Notes under the pieces: generated by a model
Databases searched by the model: none
The model's input: the letters and a program-made list of their open reading frames with translations, nothing else
Told to the model about the DNA's origin: nothing
Shown: positions 20,322 through 29,851 of the stretch, in pieces
Layout of the letters: every line of letters begins with the position of its first letter
Numbering within the stretch: position 1 is the first letter of the stretch
Assembly: GCA_002104905.1 (NCBI GenBank)
Contig: MCFE01000838.1
Coordinates: 1 to 31,635 of the forward strand
Source of the DNA: Basidiobolus meristosporus CBS 931.73
Taxonomy: Eukaryota > Basidiobolomycota > Basidiobolomycetes > Basidiobolales > Basidiobolaceae
DNA length: 31,635 bases
Direction of reading: 5' to 3'
Translations under genes and position numbers: made by a program

Positions 20322-21063
20322 TGCAATTGCTTTGAATTGCTCACATTTGTAATGATCCCAACAACCCTTTTTTTTTGCGATCCAAATTGAGCCATTGCAA
20401 ATCAGTGATCATCAAATTTTTGATATAAGTAATATCAAGGTTGTCTCACATTTGAGACAGAACCCCTATAAATAAACACCCTGCATATATATACGTCATC
20501 TGCAATACCAGTGCAGCTATTGGATCTGTTTTGCACCTACACAATTGCTTGCGTGCTAGCTATGACACCTTGCCCAATCACTAGGATCAGGGATTTACTT
20601 GCTCAATGGGCAAAATGGGATATTTGATGGCAAATCAGGTAGCTTTTTCAGTAGTCAATGAGCCAATTGGGGGCTGCCAGCTTCAGGATACTTTTGGACC
20701 AATTAACCACTGAGATACCGTCCAATTGGAGTGAGGGTAACCAAAATGGTAAGTATCAGTGTAGTTTATAGTGTGATACACATTTATTTCCATTTACATT
20801 AAAGAAACATATCCAAATACCGGATTTTACCTGCCATTATAGCGGTATCCAATTGCGCACGTGATGCAAGCATTACAAGTTGGCGCGATCATCCGCGCCA
20901 ACCTCATCGTGACAGATTGTGCCATAGTGTGCGAGATCATCCCGCATAGTGCAAAATTGTCCATGAACGATCCTGCCTTCTGGTAGCTATAATATTGCGC
21001 CTGATCGTTCTTTGCAACCGCGGATTGTGCCACGCGCCCTGGCACGGTACGATGGAACAAGTC
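20322..21063. promoter_or_regulatory. accessory-gene-side subterminal region of Harbinger copy C
   Basis: This is non-coding and collinear in reverse with 3126-3867 and 8205-8946. The inverted repeat GTTGGCGC...GCGCCAAC at 20879-20902 is perfect. GTCTCACATTTGAGAC lies near 20444. Confidence 0.5.
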
Positions 21064-21085
21064 TATTGCTCTCCACATCCCTATG

Positions 21086-22005
21086 AGAAATAATTTAGCC
21101 TCCAGGGTGGATCTTACTCAGAACAATCATCAGGAACCCACAATGGGGCTGTCATGAAGTTGACAGCTAGCCATTATTGATTTGCTGCTTATTATTACTG
21201 CAGGATTATAACAGCATTTTGCCAAATTTACTGCCAAATAAAGCCAAAAGCTTAGCAGTGCTTATACAGTGTTTGAGAAGAATTGCATGGCATTCTGATA
21301 GTCTAAATATGCTCCACATCTATTTGAGCAGATCTAGGTGGCCAACACATGCAATTGCCTTATACAGCAAGAAACTTGACAGTGTTTGGATAGCCTAATT
21401 ATAGACATCTGCTGGCATTGCCACAGCATTATAGCAGCTTAGAACTAGATCTTTATAATGCCCCTATACCATTTTATGCAATGGTATTTTCTTTTCTGCC
21501 ACCTCATGTGACATTCATAATTCCACTTTATAAACTTCCACTTTATTTGCTTGCCAATAACTACCTTGGATATACTACTTATAATGAAAAGCAAAATGCC
21601 ATGGCATCCTGCATACTAACCACTACATACAGGCACACCTGCTGCAATTGACATACTTTTATCACCTCCACTTTCTGGCTTTTGAGTGTGATACTTGCTA
21701 GGTTGCCACATACCTTGTATTGCTGCTGACATATGCATCTTATAAATATATGCTGATTTGCCACCCTTTTTGCCATGAACACCTCCTGAATATCTGCAAA
21801 GAACCTCTTGGTACTAAGCCAATGTGCTCCTTGTCCCTGCTGGATTTTAGTTCTCCTTATTGGTGTGCTCTGGCTCTTGTTTGTGTGAGTTCTGTATGGA
21901 ATGGTGTAGTTATTGGCTTGTGACTAAGACAAGCCCAGCATACTTTGGTAAAGTTGTCCTAATAGACACTATTTCCTTGTTGTCTCAAACCCAGCCATGC
22001 ATAAC
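21086..22005. other. non-coding tail of element W
   Basis: This is the sequence downstream of the transposase gene, collinear with 24197-25112 of X. Short open frames occur in it, but they are not shared between the copies, so they are not annotated. It includes the GGGTGGATC motif near 21106, also present at the X terminus. Confidence 0.55.
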
Positions 22006-22330
22006 TCAACTGATTACCTACATATTGGGGCTGTCCAATTTTTTAATGCCAAAGGTATAGGTGTTTCCATGTGCACATCTGTCTGCATTATCTTCCAACT
22101 AGCCCTGGCTATCTACCATGTGCCAACTCATCACATCCATGATGGACTTGAAGGTTTTATATTCTTGATGAGATTGGGCTATGGAAGTACCTGCAAATTG
22201 AACTGTCTTCCTATTTCCCCTCACAAACACTCCATAGGATGCTTCCAAAAGGTGAAGCAAGGCCCAATATTATGCATGCACTGGGCAAGATGGAGTAGGT
22301 AATGGATACAGTAGCAGCAGAGATCTACAT
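22006..22330 (-). pseudogene. transposase C-terminus of element W, decayed
   Basis: On the minus strand this matches the last 110 or so codons of the X transposase, including 'CVENIG', the equivalents of 'EFSIEQMCRELGRQVK' and 'PNLIKSITF', and the end near 'AWVIS'. Shifts and substitutions break the frame. It is cut at 22330 by element Z. Confidence 0.75.
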
Positions 22331-24189
22331 TCCTATAAGAAATAATTATGATGATCATGCCAAAAGGCTACACAAGTTTAAAGTCATGTGACTAAGATGT
22401 TTTGATCCTGTCAGAACACCATGCAAAGACTGTCAAAAACAACTGTACCTCAAATTCCACAGAAACCTTAGTCAAAACTTTTCATCACATCAGCACATAT
22501 GTGGCTTTGATTAGTTCTCTCCCAATTATCTCACTTCCTGATCCAAGACACTCAGTCACCTCCTACATTTGTGTTTGTTGATTGCTATTGCCTCTGTTTC
22601 ACACTTATATGATTTATTCCCATCAAAACTTCAGTTGTGCCTCAGTTGCTAATTGTATTGACCTATGCAAGTCCCTATTTCCTGCACAAACACTAAGCCT
22701 AACCCCACAGTCAATGACTTTGGTGGGAACCCTATGGCTTTATATCACTGTTGATTTACTGGTTCCCATATGTGCTGGTCCTCAGCTGGCAGTGCAAGGT
22801 CTAGCACCATATCTGCCAGCCGTTGCAATAAATCTTTGCTCTATCCAAGTGCATTTTCTTGAACACTGCTGTTGAAGAAGTGCTGCAGCTTCTTGGTGTG
22901 CCTATTAATGCTCCAAAACTCCACTGAAGGCATTGTGATAGTCCCATGAGTTCTTGACATTTTTACTTTGTCTCTTGGTATAATCTCCACTCTGTCAGTA
23001 ATGAAGGACATGGAGGCGGTGGTAGACAAATTGCCTTTCTCTGTAAACCCATCTACCTCACTAGATTGTGCTCAACTGGCTGTGCTTCCAACTCCTGAAA
23101 GATCAGCTGTTTTCTGGTTAGTAATTCTTCTTGGTTATGATGATATTCAGTCTGTTCTGGGGTTACAGAGTTATTTGACAAGAACTGCAGCTTTTTCTCA
23201 CATTTGCCTGTCTCTAGATTGGGTAGACTTTTTTCCCTTTACCTTCTCCTTTATGACCAACAGGTCATCCACTGCTACTTTGTCTGAGTGCTTCTTGTAT
23301 TGAACTATGCTTTCTCCTTGATAAATGCTGCTCTGATGCATCTGATTGCCATGCTTGTTCCTTGCTGGCACTCTCCTGGAACCTGACATCTCTTTCCTAC
23401 TTGTTTTGAGCTCCCAGCCCTAGTTGTGATGGGTTCCTGAGGTAGCTGTTGGTTTTTATCACTGTCAGATCCTTGACTGCTACTTTGACTCCGTGTTCCT
23501 TGAGTGGACTACTCTTTTTCCTTGATAAATGTTGTGCTGGTGCATCTGTGTCTGCCTGCTTGTCCCTTGTTGACACTCTACCAGCTACCTTTGATGCTTG
23601 TTTAGAGCTTTTGGTTTGGCTTCTAATGTGCTCTTGAGGAGACTGCTAGTTCTTAGCCATTGCAATCATGTACTCCTGCCTTTGATAGTTTCTGCTATTC
23701 TTTAGATACTTTCTAAGCATACCAATACTGGCCCAAAGTTTGTTTGCTTGTTTGAGACCTGCATAATGCTCATGGAACAAGTCAAGTGCATTCTGCTTGG
23801 CCTTGTGTTCCTGATGGTCCCATGGTATCATGGCCTTAAGGTGAAGGCATGCTAGACTTCTTACAGCCTTTTGAATATTAGCCCACTCTTCATCATTGCA
23901 CCCAACAGCTTCACGGATCCCATGCTGTGATAGGTTTTTCTGTGGGCCCTATCTTTTGACACTGTTGTTGTGTTTGAAAGACTATGCAGTTCTCCGCTGC
24001 TACTAAATTGGGAACCGGCTCAACTCTTGGCTGTAACATTAAGCTATATGGGTTCCTACTTTGCTGCAACAATACTACTTTCTCTACCTGGCATATTGAT
24101 TGCTCTTCTCTCATTATTTGCTTATCGTGCTTTGGATCTATTTCCTGATTTCCCTTGGCCATTGAAAATATCCTATCCGCCAATGCACC
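22331..24189 (-). mobile_element. CACTA-like element Z, left part
   Basis: The left terminus TCCTATAAGAAATAATT (22331) is the family terminus CCCTATGAGAAATAATT with two transitions. The following sequence is the accessory-gene tail and the accessory gene read on the minus strand. At 24187-24189 (ACC) it is interrupted by element X and resumes at 29262 after a second ACC. Z is inverted relative to W and X. Confidence 0.9.
22840..24189 (-). pseudogene. accessory gene of element Z, C-terminal part (interrupted by X)
   Basis: Read on the minus strand from the X junction, it begins with 'ADRIFSMAKGNQEID', a charged, probably coiled-coil stretch. 'QPRVEPVPNLVAAENCIVFQTQQQC' follows, then 'ALDLFHEHYAGLKQANKLWASIG' and 'KYLKNSRNYQRQ'. 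A Ser/Lys/Gln-rich linker follows, and the block ends at 'ITMPSVEFWSINRHTKKLQHFF' (about 22860-22940). The linker contains an imperfect tandem duplication of about 200 bp (about 23240-23425 and 23455-23640). Element X lacks most of this linker. Several stops and shifts make it a pseudogene, and X splits it. Function unknown; in CACTA elements the second gene usually encodes a protein that binds subterminal repeats. Confidence 0.8.
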
Positions 24190-25112
24190 CCCTATGGTCC
24201 TGCGGGTGGATCAGATCCAGATCATCCGTCAAGATCCTGTTCAGAGACCACTATAATAACAGCAGCTTGGAATTAGTGACCCTCCTGACAATCTTATAAC
24301 AAGATCATGACGGTGTTTTGCAAATTTTTCAGCCAAATAAAGGGATAAAACTTAACAATTTTTGATTGGTGCTGTGACAATATTTGCATGTTATTGTTGT
24401 GGTCTTTCAGTGCTCTACTACTATTTTAAGTGGATCCAGTGGGCCAGGACTTCCTATTGCCTTATATGGCAAGAAACCTGATGGTATTTTGACGGCCTTA
24501 CAGCGGGACTCTGATGGCTTTTTTCACGGCAGTATGACAGCCTGCCGCTGGTTATATATAATGCCACCGTACCAATTTACTCAATGGTATTTCCCTTTTC
24601 TACATCCCCTTGTGCAATTCATATATTCCACTGTAGAATCACCTTTCTTTATTTGCTTACCCACTACTACCTTGGGTATTCCACATATAGTTTGAATCAA
24701 AAAAAACTATGGCCTCCTGCTTACTAACCTCTACAAACGCGCACACCTGCCGCAATTGACATACTTCTATCACCTCAACTTTACGGCTTTTTAGTGTGAA
24801 ACTTGCAAAGTTGCCATATACCTTGTACTGCTGGTAGCATATACATCTTGCAAACATATGCTTGGTTATTGCCACTTCTGCCCTGAATACCTCCTGAATA
24901 TTGGCAAAGAACTTCTTGGTATTTAGCCAATATATTCCTCCTCCCTGCTGGATTCTAGTCCCCCTTATAGGTGCGCTCTGGCTTTTGTTTGTGTGAATTC
25001 TGTATTGAATAATGTAGAAGTTGGCTTATGACCACAAGAAATCCAGCATATCTTGGTGGAGTTTCCTGATAAAAGTTAGTTGCTTGTTGCACCCAACCTA
25101 ACTTTGCATTAC
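24190..25112. other. transposase-side tail and subterminal repeats of element X
   Basis: There is no gene here. The first 60 bp carry repeated GATC-containing motifs (GGATCAGATCCAGATCATCC, AAGATCC), possible protein-binding sites. The rest is AT-rich and collinear with the tail of W. Compared with W the terminus lacks about 12 bp just after CCCTATG. Confidence 0.6.
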
Positions 25113-27345
25113 TTAACTGATTACCCACGCATTGGGGCTGCTTAGCTTCTTAATGCCATAGGCATAGGTGTCTCCATGTGCACATTTGTCCTCAGTGTTT
25201 TCCAACTCTTTCTGGCTGCCCTCCATGTGCCAACTCATCACATCCATGATGTACTTGAAGGTAATACTCTTGATGAGATTGGGATATGGTAGTACCTGCA
25301 ACTTGACTTGTCTTCCTAGCTCCCTGCACATCTGCTCTATAGAAAACTCCCAAAAGGTGAAGCAAGGCCCAATATTCTCCACACACTGTGCAAGATGGAG
25401 TAGAGAATGGATACAGTAGTGGCAGAGATCTACATGTTCAGCTTTATGTTTGTAGTATAGCCACTCAAATCCCATCACAAGCTCCTCACACCACAGCTGT
25501 AGATGCATCAAGTTGGCATTGGTGATCTGCTTCTGGATAAATATTCCTACAATGTCCACATATGACTCCCAATGCTTCCAATGTACTCTTGGTAGGAATA
25601 GCTTCAGATCACCACTTGAATAAATACATATCCAGATCATCCAGTCTTTGCATTTGTATTGTTGCATATGCGTATGAATATTAATTGTAGCCCGTGAGAA
25701 GTACTTAGGGTAGCGGATACTCTGTAATATCTTGCCAATTTTTTCAAATTTCTCCGGTATCTCAAAGGGCTCATTTAGCTTGCAATGCCCCATGTACAAC
25801 TTGGTCATCAGTATAGGGATATTATTGAAAAGCAAATGCATTGCTCCTAGTGGAAAGCTTTTGCTCCAACAGATACCCTCTATCTTAAGTATCTCTGGTT
25901 TCCAATTGATACCATATTCTGGCCAATGGCTTATAGCTTGCCAACTTTGCTGCAATTGCATGCTTACTTCTGTACGTTCCCTCTGTGGAAAGATGATGTT
26001 CTTAGTGCTGGTGTTTGGGTAATAATAATGTGTGTGAGTTCTGGAGTAAATCCCCTGGATCTCACACATTTGACAGCAATACCATCCATTGTGCCTGGAA
26101 AAACCTGCTATCTTGCTGATGGCTGGGGTATCTCCAATGCAGATAATAATATGCACTTTTACATGATGGCCATTCACCATTATCCTGCTGGAAAGCATAC
26201 AAAATACATTAAGCAATGAATACAGGTAGCTATCTGGGTTGGATGGTGATTTAGGCCCAGATACCAGTGAGACTACCATCAGATTATTGCTCTGATACTG
26301 TAAGATGGGCGGCAGATTCAGATCGACAAGAATCAGTGGCCAGTAGGATTTGCTGGATGAGTACTTGCTTAATGAGAATCCTTCCAGTGCTAAAGCAAAG
26401 GCATGGTCATACATACCTTCAAAGTAGCCCTTGCTTCTTAGCTGTTTGTAATGTTTGCCATTGAATATACTGGATATGTTTGCGCATGATTGATACTGAG
26501 TGTGGTACTGTATAGCTTTGCAATATTTGTTGGGCTGCATCAGCTTCCTCAGACGGGGTATGACTGGAATATACCTGGAGTGTGAACAATGTTTTCCCTC
26601 AATGGTGGTGGATTCCTGACAATTTGGACATGTTGCAATGGTAGCATTTTTGGATATGAATGCCATGCAACTGTTAACACATGCTGGAATTAGGACAGTC
26701 TCTGGATCATATGTTGCCAGCAGCATGACGGTTGTCCACTTGTACCATGTACATGGTAAGTTGCATCCCGTTATGATTTTGGCAAGAAGCAGTAATAATT
26801 CTCAAAGCCCCCATTACTGATATTAGTGAAAACGCACTACTTCTCTAGCCACAACATCACATCATTCACCAGTAAATGAATTACTGGGCTCACTTGGCTC
26901 CATAAAGTATCCTTGGCATTTGTCTCAATGGGTGTTGTCTCATCGCATATAGGGATTTGACCGGGCTCATACATGGTACTGTTGTTAGGGGAGATAGGCT
27001 CAAAATCCATCAGGGAACCTTCTTTGTCAGAGCTATCACTCTGCATGCCATATTCAGAAGGCTGAGGTGAGCCTAAAGGTGTCACAAACTCACCTGACTC
27101 AGTTTGCACAAGTTGACAAAGATGGCCAGGTGCCAATATAGAAGTATCACTGGCTGGCAAGATAATGTTGGTACAGTAGTGACCAATGAATGTTCAAATA
27201 TGACTTAGGTGGCAAAACACTGGTGGTGATCATTGTAATACTTCCTATGCTGTCTGCATGCTTCATGGCTGAGAGGCTTGCCACAATAGCCACATGGTCT
27301 TTTTTCTCTTCTCTTACGGCATTGAGTCAAAGTAGTCTTGTCCAT
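25113..27345 (-). pseudogene. Tnp2-like CACTA transposase of element X, damaged
   Basis: The start is placed at ATG 27345, where a first exon reads 'MDKTTLTQCRKRREKRPC', then a zinc-finger-like 'CGYCGKPLSHEACRQH'. It stops at TAA 27205-27207, near which a short intron is likely. The frame then runs from about 27160 to a TAG at 26837. After a one-base deletion it is open from 26726 to 25113 (537 aa). Numbering from 26726, there is a knuckle (Cys16, 20, 33, 36), 'YIPVIPRLRKLM' (52-63), 'NLPPILQYQSNNLMVV' (137-152), 'CIGDTPAISKIAGFSRHNGWYCCQMC' (196-221, Asp199), 'MHLLFNNIP' (296-304) and 'FSIEQMCRELGRQVK' (461-475). Residue 115 is Glu where Z and relatives have Asp (DGF), and Gly294 stands where most relatives have an acidic residue before MHL. 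It probably cannot act alone. Confidence 0.9.
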
Positions 27346-27567
27346 GGGGCAAACAGTTTGACCTTCAACAACGTAATGCTATTATATCAATTTTTGGTCA
27401 ATACTCATGTGAACTTAAGACAGTCTTGTATTTGAGACACTACACCTTCATGAATGTAAGATTCAATGATGACCCGCCATAGTAAGCATTACAAATAAAG
27501 TTGTGGCACCGCATACACATGTATATGTAACACTATTTCCCCTTTGGTTTGACTCACTTCCATATAT
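27346..27567. promoter_or_regulatory. divergent intergenic region of element X
   Basis: These 222 bp lie between the transposase ATG (27345, minus) and the accessory-gene ATG (27568, plus). They are AT-rich and well conserved in element Z (about 29630-29851). This is the expected place for both promoters; no core element is certain. Confidence 0.5.
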
Positions 27568-28774
27568 ATGCCGCCAAAAAATAAAGCAAAGTCATTTGGT
27601 TCTCAACCAAACTGCACCACTGACAGCAACAGAAGAACGGTTGGACAACAGCTTGCTTTGACATTCAGTGCAACAAGTGGGGCTACATCCAAAACAGGCC
27701 CTGCGGACAGTGTGCCCACTGAAGGTATTAATGCGGACTCCGCAGGCTCTCAGTCAAGTAGGCAATTGAGAACCTCTGCAGAGCCACAAGCTGACTGTTA
27801 AGCTCAGGCAGATGAGAATGTAGCAAATGCAGTACCCTCTGTTGAAGATCAGCAAGTGGCCATGATAACATCACCACCACCCATATTAGCAAGTATGTTT
27901 TCAGCTCATACTAAAGCATTAATGAAGCAATTAGGTGCAGTGGCTGATAGGATAGATGCAATGGCCCAGAAAATCAGGAAGTAGCTCAGAAACAGGATGA
28001 GCGGATAATACATGTAGAGCAATCAATATCCCAGGTAGAGAAAGCAGTATATTTGCTGCAAAGAAGGAGCTCAAGTAGCTCAATGTCACAGCCAAGAATT
28101 GAGCCATTTCCTGATGTAACAGCAGAGGAACACTGTACAGTCTTTGAAGCACAACAACAGTGCCCAAAGATAAAGCCCACAGAAAAACCTATCACAGCAT
28201 GGGAGGGAGATAATGTGGTGCTTATACCAAAGCCTAAAAATCAAAAGACATTGAAGATCTGTGAAGCCGTTGAGTGCAATAATGAAGAGCGGGCTAATAT
28301 ACAAGAGGCTGTCAGAAGTCTAGCACACCATCACCTTAAGGCCAGCATACCATGGGACCATCAAGAACTCAAGGCCAAGCAGAATGCACTTGACTTGTTC
28401 CATGAGCATTATCCTGGATTCAAATGGGCAAACAGATTTTGGGCCAGCATTGGTATCCTAAGAAAGTATCTTAAGAATAGCAGAAACTATCAAAGGCAGA
28501 AGAACAACTGACAGACAAGGCTACAATGTCAACAGCTCAAAAGACTATCACAATGCCTTCAGTGGAGTTTTGGAACATTAATAGGCACACCAAGAGGTTG
28601 CAGCACTTCTTTAAGAGCAGTGCTCAAGAAAACGCACTGGAATATTGCAAGGATTTATTGCAAAGACTGGCAGATGAGGAGCTAGACCTTGCAGTACCAG
28701 CTGAAGACCAGGACATGTGGGAACCAGTGAATGAACAGTGGCATAAAGCTGTTGGGTTCCCACCAAAGTTGTGA
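27568..28774 (+). pseudogene. accessory gene of element X, damaged
   Basis: It starts 'MPPKNKAKSFGSQ', a basic, Ser/Thr/Gln-rich N-terminus. In the same frame a TAA at about 27799-27801 replaces an Asn codon of Z. Further on, the frame continues through 'SPPPILASMFSAHTKALMKQLGAV' to a one-base deletion near 27970. The next frame gives a heptad-like charged stretch, then 'LLQRRSSSSS', 'EEHCTVFEAQQQCPKIKPTEKPITAW', 'ALDLFHEHYPGFKWANRFWASIG' and 'KYLKNSRNYQRQ', ending at 28511. A deletion of about 700 bp relative to Z joins this to 'ITMPSVEFWNINRHTKRLQHFF...' (28526-28774) in another frame. No known domain is recognised. By position it is the TnpA-like partner of the transposase. Confidence 0.85.
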
Positions 28775-29261
28775 AACCAGAGCGTTACAGCAGAAATACT
28801 TATTGAGTGGTGGATTTTAATGGAGTTACTTGTTGAGTGTGGGGTTGGACTTAATGTTAGTGTAGGGAATAGAGACTTGTATAGGTCAATACAGTTAACA
28901 ATTGAAGTACAACTGAAGTTTCAACGGAAATAAATCAATTTGTACGCATGAAAAGTAAGAAAAGCGGCTGAGTCAGGAAGTAAGGAGTGTGAAAAAGAGG
29001 CAATAGCCAATCAATTCACACAAACATAGGAGGCAATAGAGTGTCCGGGTCAGAAAGTGAGCAAATTGGCAGGGAACCAATCAAAAGCCACTTACACATT
29101 GTTGTGATGAAAAATTTTGACAAAGTTTTTGTGAAATCTGGGGTGCAATTATTTTCAATTGTCTCTGGACGGAGTCCTGACAAGATCAGTACCTCTCAGT
29201 CATGGGACATTAACTTTGTGATGGCCTTTTGATGGGATCATCTCAATAATTTTTCATAGGG
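28775..29261. other. accessory-gene-side tail of element X
   Basis: This is non-coding and collinear with 22331-22840 of Z (reversed) and partly with 16180-16300 of Q. The terminal 60 bp include GATGGGATCATCTC and end CATAGGG. Motifs containing AAGATC recur, as at the other end. Confidence 0.6.
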
Positions 29262-29630
29262 ACCTAATTGCCTCATTAAGGCTTTGATATGAGCTGACAA
29301 CATACTTGCTAATACAGGTGGTGGTGATGTTGTAACAGCCATTTGCTGGTCTTCAACTAAAGATACTGCATTTGATACATTCTCATTTACCTGAGCATTA
29401 TGGTCAGCTTGCGGCTCTGTAGAGATTCTAAATTGCATACTTGACTGAGAGGCTGAGGAGTCCACATTATAGCCTTCAGTGGGCACACCATCAATATGGC
29501 CTTTTTTGGATATGGCCCTACTTGTTGCACTGTATGTCAAAGTAAGCTGTTGTCTGACTGTTCTACTGCAGTGGTCAGCAGTTGGGTATGGTTAGGAACA
29601 AGATGACTTTGCTTTATCTCATGGCAGCAT
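29262..29630 (-). pseudogene. accessory gene of element Z, N-terminal part
   Basis: On the minus strand this matches residues 1-120 of the X accessory protein. The 'MTYSATSRA...PTEGYNVDSSASQSSMQF' segment is open from 29540, and 'SPPPVLASMLSAHIKALMRQLG' runs directly into the X junction at 29262. The start region is damaged: the codons after the presumed ATG near 29630 run into TGA. The codon that is TAA in X is AAT here, so X acquired that stop itself. Confidence 0.85.
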
Positions 29631-29851
29631 ATCTATGGAAGTGAGTCAAACCAAAGGGGAATAATTTTACATATATGTATGTATGTGGTTCCACAACTTT
29701 ATTTACAATGCTCACTATGGTGGGTCATCATTGAATCTTACATTTATGTAGATGTAATGTCTCAAATACAAGACTCTCTTAGACTCACACAAGTATTGAC
29801 AAAATAATGATGTAATAGCATTATGTTGTTGAGTATCAAACTGTTTGCCCC

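Larger units (their letters stand above)
17663..21063. mobile_element. PIF/Harbinger-like two-gene DNA transposon, copy C (both genes open)
   Basis: This 3401-bp unit is inverted relative to copies A and B. The ends are GACTTGCTCCG... and ...GGAACAAGTC, flanked by TA at 17661-17662 and 21064-21065. It is inserted in element Q, whose sequence resumes directly at TATTGCTCT. Both the transposase and the 410-aa accessory gene are uninterrupted, making it the only copy here that could be autonomous. One TIR base differs (GACTTGCTCC against GACTTGTTCC). Confidence 0.93.
21079..22330 (-). mobile_element. CACTA-like element W, transposase-side part
   Basis: The terminus CCCTATGAGAAATAATT starts at 21079 and is preceded by CAT (21076-21078), the likely 3-bp target duplication inside element Q. 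The rest is collinear with 24190-25430 of element X: the tail, then the 3' end of the transposase gene on the minus strand. It stops at 22330 inside the transposase gene, where element Z begins after CAT (22328-22330). The rest of W lies beyond Z and is not in the window. Confidence 0.85.
24190..29261. mobile_element. CACTA-like element X, complete with 3-bp target duplication
   Basis: The element is 5072 bp. It begins CCCTATGGTCC and ends ...TTTTCATAGGG, and ACC flanks both sides (24187-24189 and 29262-29264). Removing X and one ACC rejoins the accessory gene of Z in register: the 'LMRQLG' codons at 29270-29285 continue into 'ADRIFSMA' at 24183. The 3-bp duplication, the Tnp2-type transposase and the divergent second gene place it in the CACTA (CMC/EnSpm) superfamily, although the ends are not CACTA. 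It is the innermost and best preserved of four nested copies. Both of its genes carry disabling changes. Confidence 0.95.

Noticed and set aside
27190-27435. Conserved 81-aa open frame (plus strand), also open at 29762-30007 in element Z
   Set aside because: It is antisense to the zinc-finger-like first exon of the transposase, which explains its conservation better. Two copies are too few to claim coding selection on this strand.
27568-28774. A host gene beside the CACTA-like transposase
   Set aside because: The same gene is present in elements Z and Q at the same position relative to the transposase and lies within the termini of X, so it belongs to the transposon.
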